A DNA stretch of 64,000 bases from Chryseobacterium sp. Marseille-Q5410 (GTDB lineage Bacteria; Bacteroidota; Bacteroidia; Flavobacteriales; Weeksellaceae). Of this stretch, positions 36,717 to 46,696 are shown piece by piece; positions within the stretch are counted from its first letter, which is position 1; each line of letters opens with the position of its first letter. The stretch lies in contig CAMPOT010000001.1 of assembly GCA_946892665.1 (NCBI GenBank), positions 1 to 64,000 on the forward strand, written 5' to 3'. A program made the position numbers and the translations under genes. Below the pieces are notes generated by a model that saw only the letters and a list, made by a program, of their open reading frames with translations, made no database searches and was not told where the DNA came from.

Positions 36717-36978
36717 TTAATATCCAGAAAAATCTGCAATATGTTTATAAGGTTTTGCAAAGAAGTTCACTAATTCATAGGAACTGAAAGTTCTGAGGAA
36801 CAAAGCCTGCCTGATGTAATCATTACCTTCAGCCTGCGAAATCACTCCACTCGCAATTGTTTTGGTAACCCCTTCAATAATCAGATTTGCACGGATTACC
36901 AGTCTTTAGGTGTCTACCCAGCAATATTCGGTGTTCAGTGCACCTGCAGGATCACATGTCGTATAGGTAATGGCATAA
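36717..36978 (-). pseudogene. Remnant of a third susD gene
   Basis: One minus-strand frame reads from about 36978 to a TAA at 36717-36719. It contains RLVIRANLIIEGV, then ISQAEGNDYIRQALFLRTF and YELVNFFAKPYKH, which is the SusD N-terminal TPR core. Just before it, EYCWVDT is followed by TAA at 36906-36908, where SusD proteins usually have Tyr (WVDTYR), so a Tyr codon has become a stop. Both ends of the gene are missing. It is not a fragment of either intact SusD here, whose matching segments differ. It is flanked by two terminators. Confidence 0.75.
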
Positions 36979-37007
36979 CAAAAAAAAGGAGCAGAATAAA
37001 TCTGCTC
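36979..37007 (-). terminator. Terminator of the second susC-susD pair
   Basis: GAGCAGA and TCTGCTC form a perfect 7-bp stem with loop ATAAA (36989-37007). On the minus strand it is followed by C and a run of eight T. It begins 26 bases after the susD stop codon. Confidence 0.82.
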
Positions 37008-37032
37008 GTCATTAGTAAAACCTGTATTCTGA

Positions 37033-38529
37033 TTATTTCAGCTTAGGGTTATTGTTGATTTCCGCCTGTGGAATATCCATGGACAGTCTGTCGTCATCAT
37101 AACTGAAAGTCTGGCCTGCAAAGAACAGGTGGTTAGGCCCTCTCTTGATAGTAGCCTTGTTTCTCTTCATTGCCAGGTAACTCTTACCTTCGCCCCAAAG
37201 TTCAATCTTGGTTTGCAGATAGATTTCATTAAGTAATGCAGCACCTGACAAACCATCGATATAGCTTACATTATTCAGTCTATCAGTTAAGAAGTTCTTA
37301 AGAATGTCTTTCGCCTGAGCTTCATTTCCTGATTTTGCTAAAGTTTCAGCAGCTAACAGATGGAATTCGTCTGCGCGCATAAATAAGTAATCTGTAGTTA
37401 TAATTCTTTGCCCTCCGATTGTTCTTCCCGGAGCATAGAACTTATTCGCAGGAACAGAAGGATAATCAAATGCTCCAGGTGCGTTTGCAGGTGCCATTGT
37501 GAAACCGTCTGCAGTCTCGTTAATAGATACAAACTGATTCTTTCTGATATCATCAGTTCTGATCGCGTTATACAAATCAAGGTCAATTGATTTCGCGTCT
37601 CCTACCCAAGAGTAAGAATAAGTAAAGATATCTGCCTGCCCCCACCAGCTGATGAGATCAAGATCATTTGCCTCTGTAAGGTCGAAGCCCCACATCCAGC
37701 TGTTAGTCTTAAGGTCGTTGAAACCACCTCCGGATCCGGTAACTTCATCAAAAACGGTTTCTTCTTTGGTCGTTTTAGGGAACTTTGCTATAATCTCCTG
37801 AGACAATGTAGCTGCGTTTGCATTCTCACCCATTGCTGCATAAGTGTAAGCCAGTAATCCTTTAGCAACATCCTGGTTGATTACCCCTTTATTTGCACGG
37901 GAGAACCCTTGTAATAAGCTAACTGCATCAGTAAGATCTTTTACAATCTGAGCATAAATTTCAGACTGTTTTGCTTTTGGCTGAGCCTGTACTCCTGCAT
38001 CAATATACAAAGGAATAGCCGGTGCAGCTGGATCATATTTCGTAGTGAAATATTGGGTAAGATAAAAATAGGCATAAGCACGCATAGCTTTCGCCTGCCC
38101 CATTGCAGCTTTATCCGCCGCAGATGCAGGAACTGCATCATTACCGCCTAACCCGGCAATTACGTCATTTGCAGCATATGCAATCCGGTAATAATACCTC
38201 CATGGCTGGTAATTCGCGTTGTTGGTAAAGTCAGTAGTCGCGGTAAGGTTAGCGATATTTCTGTACCATCCGTAAGTTACACCGCTCAGTACCATATCTG
38301 CAGAAAGCATATCGGATACCAAATCGTAACCTTTTTGTCCATAGTCATCGTGACCTGTAGTACCACCAGTACCGGTGTTTACCATCATCAGGTAAAGACC
38401 GTTCAGTTTAGCCTGAGCTGGCGGGTTTGCCAGAGTTTCTGTAGGCTCGCTCTGCAAAAACTCCTCTCTACAGGAAGTTGTGGTTAAAAGCATTCCCATT
38501 AGGGAACTTAATATAAGTATTTTTTTCAT
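37033..38529 (-). CDS. SusD/RagB-family nutrient-binding lipoprotein, second pair
   Basis: The 498-residue lipoprotein has lipobox TTSC (Cys near residue 19). It shows the SusD core near residue 110-160 (YYRIAYAANDVIAGLGG, then GQAKAMRAYAYFYLTQYF) and the C-terminal pattern TKIELWGEGKSYLAMKRN with IPQAEINNNPKLK. It should sit on the outer-membrane surface over the SusC encoded 12 bases upstream. The ligand is unknown. Its base composition is clearly richer in G+C than the first pair: 32 of 60 in 38101-38160 against 22 of 60 in 33001-33060. Confidence 0.94.
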   Translation of the reverse strand: MKKILILSSLMGMLLTTTSCREEFLQSEPTETLANPPAQAKLNGLYLMMVNTGTGGTTGHDDYGQKGYDLVSDMLSADMVLSGVTYGWYRNIANLTATTDFTNNANYQPWRYYYRIAYAANDVIAGLGGNDAVPASAADKAAMGQAKAMRAYAYFYLTQYFTTKYDPAAPAIPLYIDAGVQAQPKAKQSEIYAQIVKDLTDAVSLLQGFSRANKGVINQDVAKGLLAYTYAAMGENANAATLSQEIIAKFPKTTKEETVFDEVTGSGGGFNDLKTNSWMWGFDLTEANDLDLISWWGQADIFTYSYSWVGDAKSIDLDLYNAIRTDDIRKNQFVSINETADGFTMAPANAPGAFDYPSVPANKFYAPGRTIGGQRIITTDYLFMRADEFHLLAAETLAKSGNEAQAKDILKNFLTDRLNNVSYIDGLSGAALLNEIYLQTKIELWGEGKSYLAMKRNKATIKRGPNHLFFAGQTFSYDDDRLSMDIPQAEINNNPKLK

Positions 38530-38541
38530 TTTCAGTAAAAT

Positions 38542-41500
38542 TTAGAAGTTTGTTTTTACACCAAACGTGATGGTAGAAAGTGGTGAATATCTGTAAGTAT
38601 TACTGTTTCCTGTTTCAGAAGTAGTAGGGTTGAAGCCTTTTCTCTTAGTCTGAATCCACAGGTTATCACCTGTTAACGAAACAGTAAGTCCGTTTAATCC
38701 AAGTCCCGCAAAATATTTGTTCGGCATGGTATAAGCCAACCTAACATTATTAAGTACCAGATAGTCAGATTTAGTAAGGAATCTGGTTGACATACTGTTG
38801 TAGTTGGTATCGCCGGCTCTGTTACTTGTTAATCTTGGAACATTGGTAATATCTCCTGGATTCTGCCATCTCTGCATGATATCCTGATGCCAGTTGTTGT
38901 TACCAACTACACTGTTGTGCATTAATGCGCCATAAGCACCATCATATGAATAACCACCGATTCCGTAAAGGAACTGTGCAGATAAAGATATTGCTTTATA
39001 GCCAGCATTCAGTGAAAAAGCACCTCTGAGATCTGGAATTGCAGATTTACCTACATATTTCTGAGTTGCCTGAGTGTAAACCTCGGTAGTTCCTTCTAAA
39101 ATAGTAGCTCCCGGATTCTGTGCCAGGAATTCTGTTAAAGATCCAATCTGCTCACCTCCATCGAACTTACCGTTACCGTTCTTATCGGTATAGCTTACGT
39201 TCCACATTGCAGCACCGGTCTGAGGATTAACCCCTGCCCACTCTCTCATATAGAAATCATAAAGTGAGTGACCTTCTGATCTACCGAATCCTGATTCTGC
39301 AAGATCAATAATTTTTGGAAGACCTGTAGTGGCATCAATCGGCATTCTGGTTAATTTATTTTCTAACCACTCTCCGTTTAGGGAAAGATCTAAATAGAAA
39401 TCTTCTTTATTGATCACGTGACCGGTTAAAGTAAATTCAACACCCTGGTTAACCAAAAGACCGTCGTTTACTTTCATAATTGCGTTACCTGTAGAAGGTG
39501 CAAGTCTGTTATCAAAGATCAGATTATCAGTTGTTTTGTGGTAATAATCTACAGCACCTTCGATGATTCTGTTCTTGAACAGTGTGAATTCCATACCTGC
39601 ATCGAAAGTTTTGGACTTTTCCCAAGTAAGATCTGGATATCCGATTCTGTCAAAAGCTGCGGCTGGAAGACCCATGAAGTTCCCAGGATTATACACGTTG
39701 TATCCTGGGTAATATCCCATATTTTGGTCTGTAGCAGATCTGGAAACAATCGACTGGTCACCTACAGTACCATAGCTAGCTTTTAACTTAAGTTTATTAA
39801 ATACGCTGCTGTTCTGCATGAAGTTTTCTTTATTTACGACCCAACCTGCGCCTACAGAGTAGAACGTATCCCATTTGTCATTTAAGAATCTGGAAGTACC
39901 GTCTCTTCTAACGCTTGCGGAAAGTAAATATTTTCCTGCGTAATCATACATTGCCTGACCGAAATAACTTTCAAGTGCGTAGTTATACATGTAAGAGTAA
40001 GCCGGGTTCTGGTTAATAGCGTTGTTGAATTCGCCACCATCCGGAATTACAAGACCGTATTTAGATGCAGAAAGGTAGTTGTACTTCCAGTCTGTACTTT
40101 CGTGTGCCACAAATGCCTGAACACCATGGTCCCCGAAACGGTTCATATAACGCAACAATTGCAAGAAGTTATGAGAGAATAACTCTGTACGAACTTTATA
40201 CAATGATCCAAACTGCGAAGCTGAACTTCCGTAATATGGGTTACTATAATCGTTTCTGGAGTTATTATAATACTGTCCACCGATTCTCGTTTCGAAACTT
40301 AATTTTTTAGTAATATCGGCCTTCAGGAAGAAGTTTGCATTGATTTCGTGCTTCTTTCTGTTATCCAGGTTATAAGTCGCATCGGCGATAGAGTTGGTTA
40401 AAGCACCAAAACCTCTACCGTTACCGTAATCGTACTGGTTTCCGCCGAAATACTGGTCAGGTACATAACCTCCCTGTGCATTTCTTAAGAATAAAGGATA
40501 GATGGATGGGATATTATCAACAAACCAGAAGATACTTCCACTGTCTTCAGTCTGTCCGTTTCTGTCGGTATCAGAGTAAGCATAACCCATGTTGAATTCT
40601 CCTTTCAACCAGGATTTCGCCTGATGCGTTAGGTTTAATCTACCACTGTAACGCTCGTACTTGGAGTTAATGGTATAACCTTCATCTTTTAGATAACCTA
40701 TACCAGTATAGTAAGTAGTCTTTCCTTCACCACCGCTGATACTGAAGTTCGTCTCAGATCTCATTGAGGTCTGGAAACCGTAATCTCTCCAGTCTTCCGG
40801 GCTGTATTTTCTGGTAACGCCGTCTCTCACCATTTTCGTCGCAGGATCTATCAGCTGTGCAGCATTAGCGTTCCACATATTGTACTGTGGTCTGATCCCT
40901 TGCGTAGAGAACAAACGTGCGTTCGCATAAGCTACAGGATCTGCACTGCCGTTAAATTTACCTTGGTTATAAAGTGCCTCCCAGGAAAGACCGATATACT
41001 GCTCAGGGCTGCGGATTACGTCATAACGTGGAATAAGCGGTGCATTGAAACCAATTCTGGTATCAATGGTTACCACATCTCTTCCAGATTTACCTTTCTT
41101 GGTCTGAATCAATACTACACCATTCGCACCTCTGGAACCGTAAATTGCAGTTGCAGTCGCATCTTTCAGTACAGTCATATTCTCGATGTCATCCGGGTTG
41201 ATTGCCGATACGTTGCCGTTGAAAGGAATTCCGTCAAGTACGTACAAAGGCTCTCTGTTACCACTTACTGAACCGAATCCTCTGATTCTGATAGATGGTT
41301 CGGAACCTGGCTGTCCGGAGGTTGTGATTACTCTTACCCCAGCTGCTTCTCCGGTAAGAGCTTGCGCCACGTTCGATACATTTTTCTTGGAAATGTTTTC
41401 GCTCCCTACTTTAGAAACCGATCCTGTATAATCTTCTTTTTTTACAGCGGTATACCCTACAATTACAACTTCATCAACTTCAGCTACCCTTGTTGAATCC

Positions 41501-41574
41501 GTTTGGGCTAAAGCAATTCCTCCACCTAAAAAGAAGAGAACTCCTGCTCCTAGAACTTTAGTTTTTAAATTCAT
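38542..41574 (-). CDS. SusC/RagA-family TonB-linked outer-membrane protein, second pair
   Basis: The 1010-residue transporter has a signal peptide ending GIALAQ, a Ton-box-like EVDEVVIVGYTA, and a plug domain with IRIRGFGSVSGNREPLYVL near residue 90 and YGSRGANGVVLIQTKKG near 145. A long barrel ends ITFGVKTNF. Like its neighbour it lacks the carboxypeptidase-regulatory domain, and its first 24 residues resemble those of the first SusC. The partner SusD follows after 12 bases. A shared dyad lies in its promoter. Confidence 0.95.
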   Translation of the reverse strand: MNLKTKVLGAGVLFFLGGGIALAQTDSTRVAEVDEVVIVGYTAVKKEDYTGSVSKVGSENISKKNVSNVAQALTGEAAGVRVITTSGQPGSEPSIRIRGFGSVSGNREPLYVLDGIPFNGNVSAINPDDIENMTVLKDATATAIYGSRGANGVVLIQTKKGKSGRDVVTIDTRIGFNAPLIPRYDVIRSPEQYIGLSWEALYNQGKFNGSADPVAYANARLFSTQGIRPQYNMWNANAAQLIDPATKMVRDGVTRKYSPEDWRDYGFQTSMRSETNFSISGGEGKTTYYTGIGYLKDEGYTINSKYERYSGRLNLTHQAKSWLKGEFNMGYAYSDTDRNGQTEDSGSIFWFVDNIPSIYPLFLRNAQGGYVPDQYFGGNQYDYGNGRGFGALTNSIADATYNLDNRKKHEINANFFLKADITKKLSFETRIGGQYYNNSRNDYSNPYYGSSASQFGSLYKVRTELFSHNFLQLLRYMNRFGDHGVQAFVAHESTDWKYNYLSASKYGLVIPDGGEFNNAINQNPAYSYMYNYALESYFGQAMYDYAGKYLLSASVRRDGTSRFLNDKWDTFYSVGAGWVVNKENFMQNSSVFNKLKLKASYGTVGDQSIVSRSATDQNMGYYPGYNVYNPGNFMGLPAAAFDRIGYPDLTWEKSKTFDAGMEFTLFKNRIIEGAVDYYHKTTDNLIFDNRLAPSTGNAIMKVNDGLLVNQGVEFTLTGHVINKEDFYLDLSLNGEWLENKLTRMPIDATTGLPKIIDLAESGFGRSEGHSLYDFYMREWAGVNPQTGAAMWNVSYTDKNGNGKFDGGEQIGSLTEFLAQNPGATILEGTTEVYTQATQKYVGKSAIPDLRGAFSLNAGYKAISLSAQFLYGIGGYSYDGAYGALMHNSVVGNNNWHQDIMQRWQNPGDITNVPRLTSNRAGDTNYNSMSTRFLTKSDYLVLNNVRLAYTMPNKYFAGLGLNGLTVSLTGDNLWIQTKRKGFNPTTSETGNSNTYRYSPLSTITFGVKTNF

Positions 41575-41601
41575 ATTAACACTTTTTTAATATTATCCTC
41601 G

Positions 41602-41633
41602 CAAATATGTTAATTTTAATTAACATTGCCAAA
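41602..41633 (-). promoter_or_regulatory. Promoter and inverted repeat of the second susC
   Basis: On the minus strand TTTG (plus 41630-41633) is followed after 20 bases by CATATTTG (plus 41602-41609). ATGTTAA-N6-TTAACAT lies at 41607-41626, 32 bases before the start codon. The bases between the arms differ from the first copy while the arms are identical. Confidence 0.65.
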
Positions 41634-41811
41634 TAGGTCAGTGCATTCCGAAAAATCATAATATTTCACATTATCAGCCTTTATGTCAAATACTTAACTA
41701 ACATTTAATAAATCTGTCAATTAAGTAAAGTAATGACAATAATACTCCCGAAACTATACAAAATGGATAAATCAACTTTTTTTTAAATTTTAACAGATAT
41801 TGATTTCTTTA

Positions 41812-41840
41812 ACAAAAAAAACCTGCTTTTAAGCAGGCTT
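41812..41840 (-). terminator. Terminator of the rimP-nusA-infB operon
   Basis: CCTGCTT and AAGCAGG (41822-41837) form a short stem with a very small loop. On the minus strand a run of seven to eight T follows. It starts about 20 bases after the infB stop. From 41634 to 41811 I see no gene or clear signal. Confidence 0.7.
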
Positions 41841-41858
41841 TGGTTATTATGTGATGGG

Positions 41859-44714
41859 TTATTTAAGTTTCTTCTTCACTGCTACTTCCTCGTAAACTTC
41901 CAGGATGTCGCCAACTTCGATGTCATTGTATCCTTTGATGTTCAATCCACACTCATAACCTTTAGTTACTTCTTTCACATCGTCTTTGAAACGCTTCAAA
42001 CTTTCAAGTTCGCCATCGAATTTCACGATACCGTCACGCAGCAATCGGATTTTCGAGTTTCGGGTCACTTTTCCGCTAAGAACCATACATCCTGCAATTG
42101 TTCCGACTTTAGAAATTTTAAACACTTCACGGATTTCCACGATTCCGATCACCTGTTCCTGAATCTCTGGAGAAAGCATTCCCTCCATCGCTTCTTTTAC
42201 TTCATCGATCGCTTTATAGATGACAGAATAAGTTCTGATTTCGATTTCTTCTTTATCGGCCAATTCTTTTGCATTGGCACCCGCTCTCACATTGAAACCA
42301 ATCATAATCGCATCAGAAGCCGCTGCTAGAAGTACGTCGGATTCGGTAATCTGACCAACTCCTTTGTGAATAATATTGATACTGATCTCTTCTGTTGAAA
42401 GTCTTTGCAACTGATCCGAAAGCGCTTCTACCGAACCATCAACATCCCCTTTCAGGATAATATTAAGTTCTTTGAAATCCCCAAGTGCGATACGTCTTCC
42501 CAATTCATCCAATGTAAGGTGCTTTTTGGTTCTGATCGATTGCTCTCTTTGGAGTTGCTCACGTTTTGTTGCGATGGTTTTCGCTTCTCTTTCATCTGCA
42601 AATACTCTGAATTTGTCACCTGCAGTAGGTGCGCCGTCTAACCCTAAGATTGTAACCGGGATTGAAGGTCCTGCAGATTCCATAGGTTTCCCTCTTTCGT
42701 CCAGCATTGCTTTTACTTTACCGTGATTTTTTCCTGCAAGCACATAATCTCCTACTTTTAAAGTACCGGTTTGGACCAAAAGTGTAGAGACGTAGCCTCT
42801 TCCCTTGTCTAATGAAGCTTCTATAACAACACCTTGTGCGTTTTTATTTGGATTTGCTTTTAGCTCAAGCATTTCTGCCTGCAACAATACTTTTTCGAGT
42901 AACGCATCCATATTGTTACCAAACTTAGCAGAAACCTCCTGCGATTGAACATTTCCTCCCCATTCTTCTACCAAAATATTCATTGCTGATAGTTGCTGAC
43001 GGATGTTGTCCGGGTTAGAGTTGGGTTTATCCACTTTGTTTAAAGCGATAATCATCGGAACTCCAGCAGCCTGTGCGTGAGAAATTGCTTCTTTGGTTTG
43101 CGGCATCACATCATCATCGGCAGCAATTACAATAATTGCGATATCGGTGATTTGTGCTCCACGCGCTCTCATTGCAGTAAACGCTTCGTGACCTGGTGTA
43201 TCAAGGAAGGTAATTCGTTGACCATTTTCCAATTTCACGTTGTAAGCACCAATATGCTGAGTAATACCACCGGATTCACCGGCAATTACGTTGGTTTTTC
43301 TGATATAATCGAGTAAAGATGTTTTACCATGATCTACGTGTCCCATAACGGTAACAATTGGAGCTCTTGGCAACAAATCTTCTTCTTTATCAATATCTTC
43401 TTCAACCGCAGATTCTTCAAGATCCGCATCAGAGAATTCAATTTTGTACCCGAATTCATCCGCTACTAGCAATAATGTATCTGCTTCTAATCGCTGATTC
43501 ATGGTCACCATTACTCCAAGCGAGAAACATGCAGAAATTACTTCTGTAGGGCTCACATTCATTAAACTTGCTAATTCCCCAACAGTAATAAATTCGGTTA
43601 CCTTAAGCGTCCTGTCTGCTGCATCAATCTCTTGCTGAAGCTCATCCTGTTCTCTTCGATAAACTCTTTTTTCTTTTCTATATTTCGCTCCTTTATTTTT
43701 CCCTCCTTTATTGGTGAGTTTTTCTAAAGTTTCTTTAATTTGATTCTTAACCTGCTCATCAGTAAGCTCTACAGGCATGGTAGGCGCTCCTCTTCGACTT
43801 CCACCTTTTCCAGCATTTGCGCCACCTTGGTAACCTCCTCTGTTTCCACCTTGGCCTTGCGGGCGGTTGTTATTACCTCCCTGGCCTTGTGGGCGATTCC
43901 CTTGGTTATTTCCTTGTCCTTGGGTGCTGCTTCCCGGAGTATTCGGTTTTTCGATTCTTTTTCTTTTCTTTTTCGCTGCTGCACTATTGGCTCCGCCTTG
44001 TGGCTTTGGCTTATTAAATTGAGAAAGATCTACCGTTTGTTTTAGAATTTTAACTCCTTCCAGTTTCTGATAAACAGTTTCTATTTTATCGTTTTGTACT
44101 GGCTCTTCGTCAGTTACATTGGTTATTTCTGCAGATTTTTCAACAGCAGGTGCTGGATTTTCAGCTTTTGGGGCAGGAGCTTCCTCCACTTTTGGAGCGG
44201 GCTTTTCTGCTTCTTTTTTTGGCTGTTCTTTTTTAGCAGATTTCGGTCGCTGACCTTCGATCTGTGATAAATCGATTTTATCTAATACCTTAATTTCTTG
44301 TTTTTCAAAAGGTGCAGGAGTTAGGGGAACTTGTGCTTTCGGAGCCGGCTCTTCTTTTGGAGTTGCCTCTGGCTTCACTTCTTCCTGAACCTCAGCTTTT
44401 TTGGGTTCAAGGTCTATTTTACCCAAAACTTTTGTTTCAGGTCTCAGGCTTGCTTTGGCTCTTATTACCTCAGGTTTTGAAGGTTCAATTTCCAGTTTCT
44501 CTTCCGGAACTTTAATCATCACTACCTCATGGGAAGCTTTTCTTTGTTCACCATCTTTGGCGAACTCAGCTTCCAATGCAGAATATGCCGATTCTTCCAA
44601 TTGAGCGTTGGGGTTATTTTCTACCTCAATACCTTTGGATTGTAGAAATTCCACCAATCGTGACATCGAGATATTAAATTCCTTAACCGCTTTGTTTAAT
44701 CTAATTTTGGGCAT
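41859..44714 (-). CDS. infB: Translation initiation factor IF-2
   Basis: IF-2 is the GTPase that places initiator tRNA on the ribosome. The 951-residue protein has an N-terminal helical IF2N motif ([17 protein letters not shown]) and a long acidic/Lys/Pro linker. A Gly-Gln-Asn-rich segment follows near 265-305 ([19 protein letters not shown]), then the G domain: [14 protein letters not shown] near 457, DTPGHEAF near 502 and NKVDKP near 558. Domains II to IV with the fMet-tRNA-binding C-terminus complete it. It is the last gene of the operon with nusA (71-base gap) and rimP. Confidence 0.97.
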   Translation of the reverse strand: MPKIRLNKAVKEFNISMSRLVEFLQSKGIEVENNPNAQLEESAYSALEAEFAKDGEQRKASHEVVMIKVPEEKLEIEPSKPEVIRAKASLRPETKVLGKIDLEPKKAEVQEEVKPEATPKEEPAPKAQVPLTPAPFEKQEIKVLDKIDLSQIEGQRPKSAKKEQPKKEAEKPAPKVEEAPAPKAENPAPAVEKSAEITNVTDEEPVQNDKIETVYQKLEGVKILKQTVDLSQFNKPKPQGGANSAAAKKKRKRIEKPNTPGSSTQGQGNNQGNRPQGQGGNNNRPQGQGGNRGGYQGGANAGKGGSRRGAPTMPVELTDEQVKNQIKETLEKLTNKGGKNKGAKYRKEKRVYRREQDELQQEIDAADRTLKVTEFITVGELASLMNVSPTEVISACFSLGVMVTMNQRLEADTLLLVADEFGYKIEFSDADLEESAVEEDIDKEEDLLPRAPIVTVMGHVDHGKTSLLDYIRKTNVIAGESGGITQHIGAYNVKLENGQRITFLDTPGHEAFTAMRARGAQITDIAIIVIAADDDVMPQTKEAISHAQAAGVPMIIALNKVDKPNSNPDNIRQQLSAMNILVEEWGGNVQSQEVSAKFGNNMDALLEKVLLQAEMLELKANPNKNAQGVVIEASLDKGRGYVSTLLVQTGTLKVGDYVLAGKNHGKVKAMLDERGKPMESAGPSIPVTILGLDGAPTAGDKFRVFADEREAKTIATKREQLQREQSIRTKKHLTLDELGRRIALGDFKELNIILKGDVDGSVEALSDQLQRLSTEEISINIIHKGVGQITESDVLLAAASDAIMIGFNVRAGANAKELADKEEIEIRTYSVIYKAIDEVKEAMEGMLSPEIQEQVIGIVEIREVFKISKVGTIAGCMVLSGKVTRNSKIRLLRDGIVKFDGELESLKRFKDDVKEVTKGYECGLNIKGYNDIEVGDILEVYEEVAVKKKLK

Positions 44715-44785
44715 GTATAATTTATACTTTTATTTAATTTTCGGTAAAGTTAATGCTTTTCCTTTAATATGTATATTTTTAAGTC

Positions 44786-46033
44786 TTAGTCTTCAAACTC
44801 TTCCTTCAAAATTTGTTTTACCTCTTCAATGGTTTCTTCTTCCAAATCTACCATTTTCAATAGTGCATCGGTTTCTTTGTCCAAGATGCTTTTCGCTGTA
44901 GTAAGTCCTACTTTCTCGAATTCGTCGATGATCCATTGTTCAATATCGCCTTCGTCGGCACCTGCGAATTCTTTCAATTCTACATCGTCGTCTTCACTGG
45001 CTTCTCTATAAACATCGATTTCGTAGCCGCTTAACCAAGAAGCTAATCGGATGTTTTGTCCCTGCTTTCCAATCACTCTTGAAATCTCCTCAACCGGCGT
45101 GTAAACTAAGGCATACTGAGTTTCCGTATTGATCTCAATTTTGTTAATCGTGATGTTTCCTAATGCTCTTTTCACCAAGATTTCAGGGTTTTTAGACCAT
45201 TGAATTACATCAATATTTTCGTTTCTCAGTTCTCGTACTACTCCGTGAATTCTAGAACCTTTCACCCCCACACAAGCTCCTACAGGATCAATTCTGTCAT
45301 CGTATGCATCTACCGCGATTTTCGCTTTTTCACCCGGGATTCTCACTACTTTTTTCAAGATAATGGTACCATCCTGGATTTCAGGAATTTCAAGCTCCAA
45401 AAGTTTTTCCAAGAATTTCGGTGCAGTTCGGGAAACAATAATTTGTGGTTTTGCTCCTTTGAAATCTACACTTTCTACCACTGCTCTTACGTTTTCTCCT
45501 TTTTTGAAGAAATCCGAAGGAATTTGATTTTCTTTTGGCAAAATAAATTCATTATCTTCATCATCCAACAAAATCACGTGTTTGTGGCGAATATGGTGAA
45601 CCTCTCCCACAACAATTTCCCCGATCCTATCACGGAACTGATCATATAAAACCCCGTTGTTATGCTCCTGAAGCTTTGTAGCAAGGATTTGCTTTAAAGT
45701 AAGAATACTTCTTCTTCCCAATTTCTCGATTGGAATTTCTTCAGTAAAATCTTCACCCACTTCGAAAGTTGGATCTATCTTTTTAGCTTCGGAAATTTCA
45801 ATTTCCAAATCATCGTCTTCCGACATTTCGTCTTCAACGATTGTTTTGTTTAAAAAGATTTGAAAATCTCCTTTATCAGGATTCACGATTACATCAAAGT
45901 GATCATCAGAATCATACCTTTTTCTAAGTAAAGTTTTCAGTGAATCTTCAATTATCGCCATCAGATCAATCTTGCTGATATTTTTATCTTCTTTGAAATC
46001 GCCAAATGCTTCAATCAATGCTAAACCGTCCAT
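44786..46033 (-). CDS. nusA: Transcription termination/antitermination factor NusA
   Basis: NusA binds RNA polymerase and affects pausing, termination and antitermination. The 415-residue protein has the N-terminal polymerase-binding domain to about residue 130, an S1 domain near 135-200 (GEIVVGEVHHIRHKHVILL), and two KH domains (GACVGVKGSRIHGVVREL near 235 and ISRVIGKQGQNIRLAS near 310). An acidic C-terminal tail ends EEFED. The length is normal for Bacteroidota, which lack the extra C-terminal repeats. It is the middle gene of the rimP-nusA-infB operon. Confidence 0.97.
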   Translation of the reverse strand: MDGLALIEAFGDFKEDKNISKIDLMAIIEDSLKTLLRKRYDSDDHFDVIVNPDKGDFQIFLNKTIVEDEMSEDDDLEIEISEAKKIDPTFEVGEDFTEEIPIEKLGRRSILTLKQILATKLQEHNNGVLYDQFRDRIGEIVVGEVHHIRHKHVILLDDEDNEFILPKENQIPSDFFKKGENVRAVVESVDFKGAKPQIIVSRTAPKFLEKLLELEIPEIQDGTIILKKVVRIPGEKAKIAVDAYDDRIDPVGACVGVKGSRIHGVVRELRNENIDVIQWSKNPEILVKRALGNITINKIEINTETQYALVYTPVEEISRVIGKQGQNIRLASWLSGYEIDVYREASEDDDVELKEFAGADEGDIEQWIIDEFEKVGLTTAKSILDKETDALLKMVDLEEETIEEVKQILKEEFED

Positions 46034-46162
46034 TATTTTTTATTTTATTATTAAATTCCCGAAAAATGCCGGGAGAAGTTAAAAGCGCCGAAACCCTTTT
46101 AACTACAATGAAATTACTATTATATTTTTTCGGATATTCCTTCGAATAACCTTTTTCTTTAT

Positions 46163-46630
46163 TTAAAACTTTATTGCCACCAATGCTTTTTTGATCTCGG
46201 AGTAAGGAATTTCTTTCTCTTCTTCTACATCTACTTTCCCTTTACCTATTTCTTTAGGCTTTCTGTATCTCAATACCAAAGTGATGTGATCGTCTTCTAC
46301 TTTTGCAAGTTCTCCCTCGATTTTTGTGGAATCGGCAAGGAGAATATCAAGTTCACGACCCAAGTTTTTTCTAAATTGTCTTGGCGTCACCAACGGCTCA
46401 CTCAATCCTGCACTCATTACCTGTAGAGAAAAATCATGTTCTTCACGATCCATATTGAATTCAATCGCGCGACTTGCATCCAAACAATCCTGCAAAGTAA
46501 CTCCACTGTCGCCATCCAGAATTACCGTGATATCGTCGCTTGCTGAAAACTTAAGATCTATGAGGAACAAATCCATTCTTTCCGCTAAAAACTGATGAAG
46601 CAGTTCTTCTATTTTTTTTCTAAATTCCAT
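46163..46630 (-). CDS. rimP: Ribosome maturation factor RimP
   Basis: RimP helps assemble the 30S ribosomal subunit. The 155-residue protein starts MEFRKKIEELLHQFLAE and has the family core FLIDLKFSASDDITVILDGD. It contains LDASRAIEFNMDREEHDFSLQV, with SAGLSEPL (the usual SPGL with Ala for Pro), and a C-terminal SH3-like domain. An open frame continues 46 codons upstream, but it runs through the operon promoter (46700-46730), so ATG 46630 is the true start. It is the first gene of the operon with nusA and infB. Confidence 0.95.
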   Translation of the reverse strand: MEFRKKIEELLHQFLAERMDLFLIDLKFSASDDITVILDGDSGVTLQDCLDASRAIEFNMDREEHDFSLQVMSAGLSEPLVTPRQFRKNLGRELDILLADSTKIEGELAKVEDDHITLVLRYRKPKEIGKGKVDVEEEKEIPYSEIKKALVAIKF

Positions 46631-46696
46631 ATCCTTAATTTGAGTTACGAAAAAAGGCATTCTTGCGAAGGCCTTTTCATTGTTTCCGTAAATCCG

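Noticed and set aside
46595-46696. N-terminal extension of the membrane-protein gene from ATG 46595
   Set aside because: It overlaps the rimP coding region and its residues show no membrane or family pattern.
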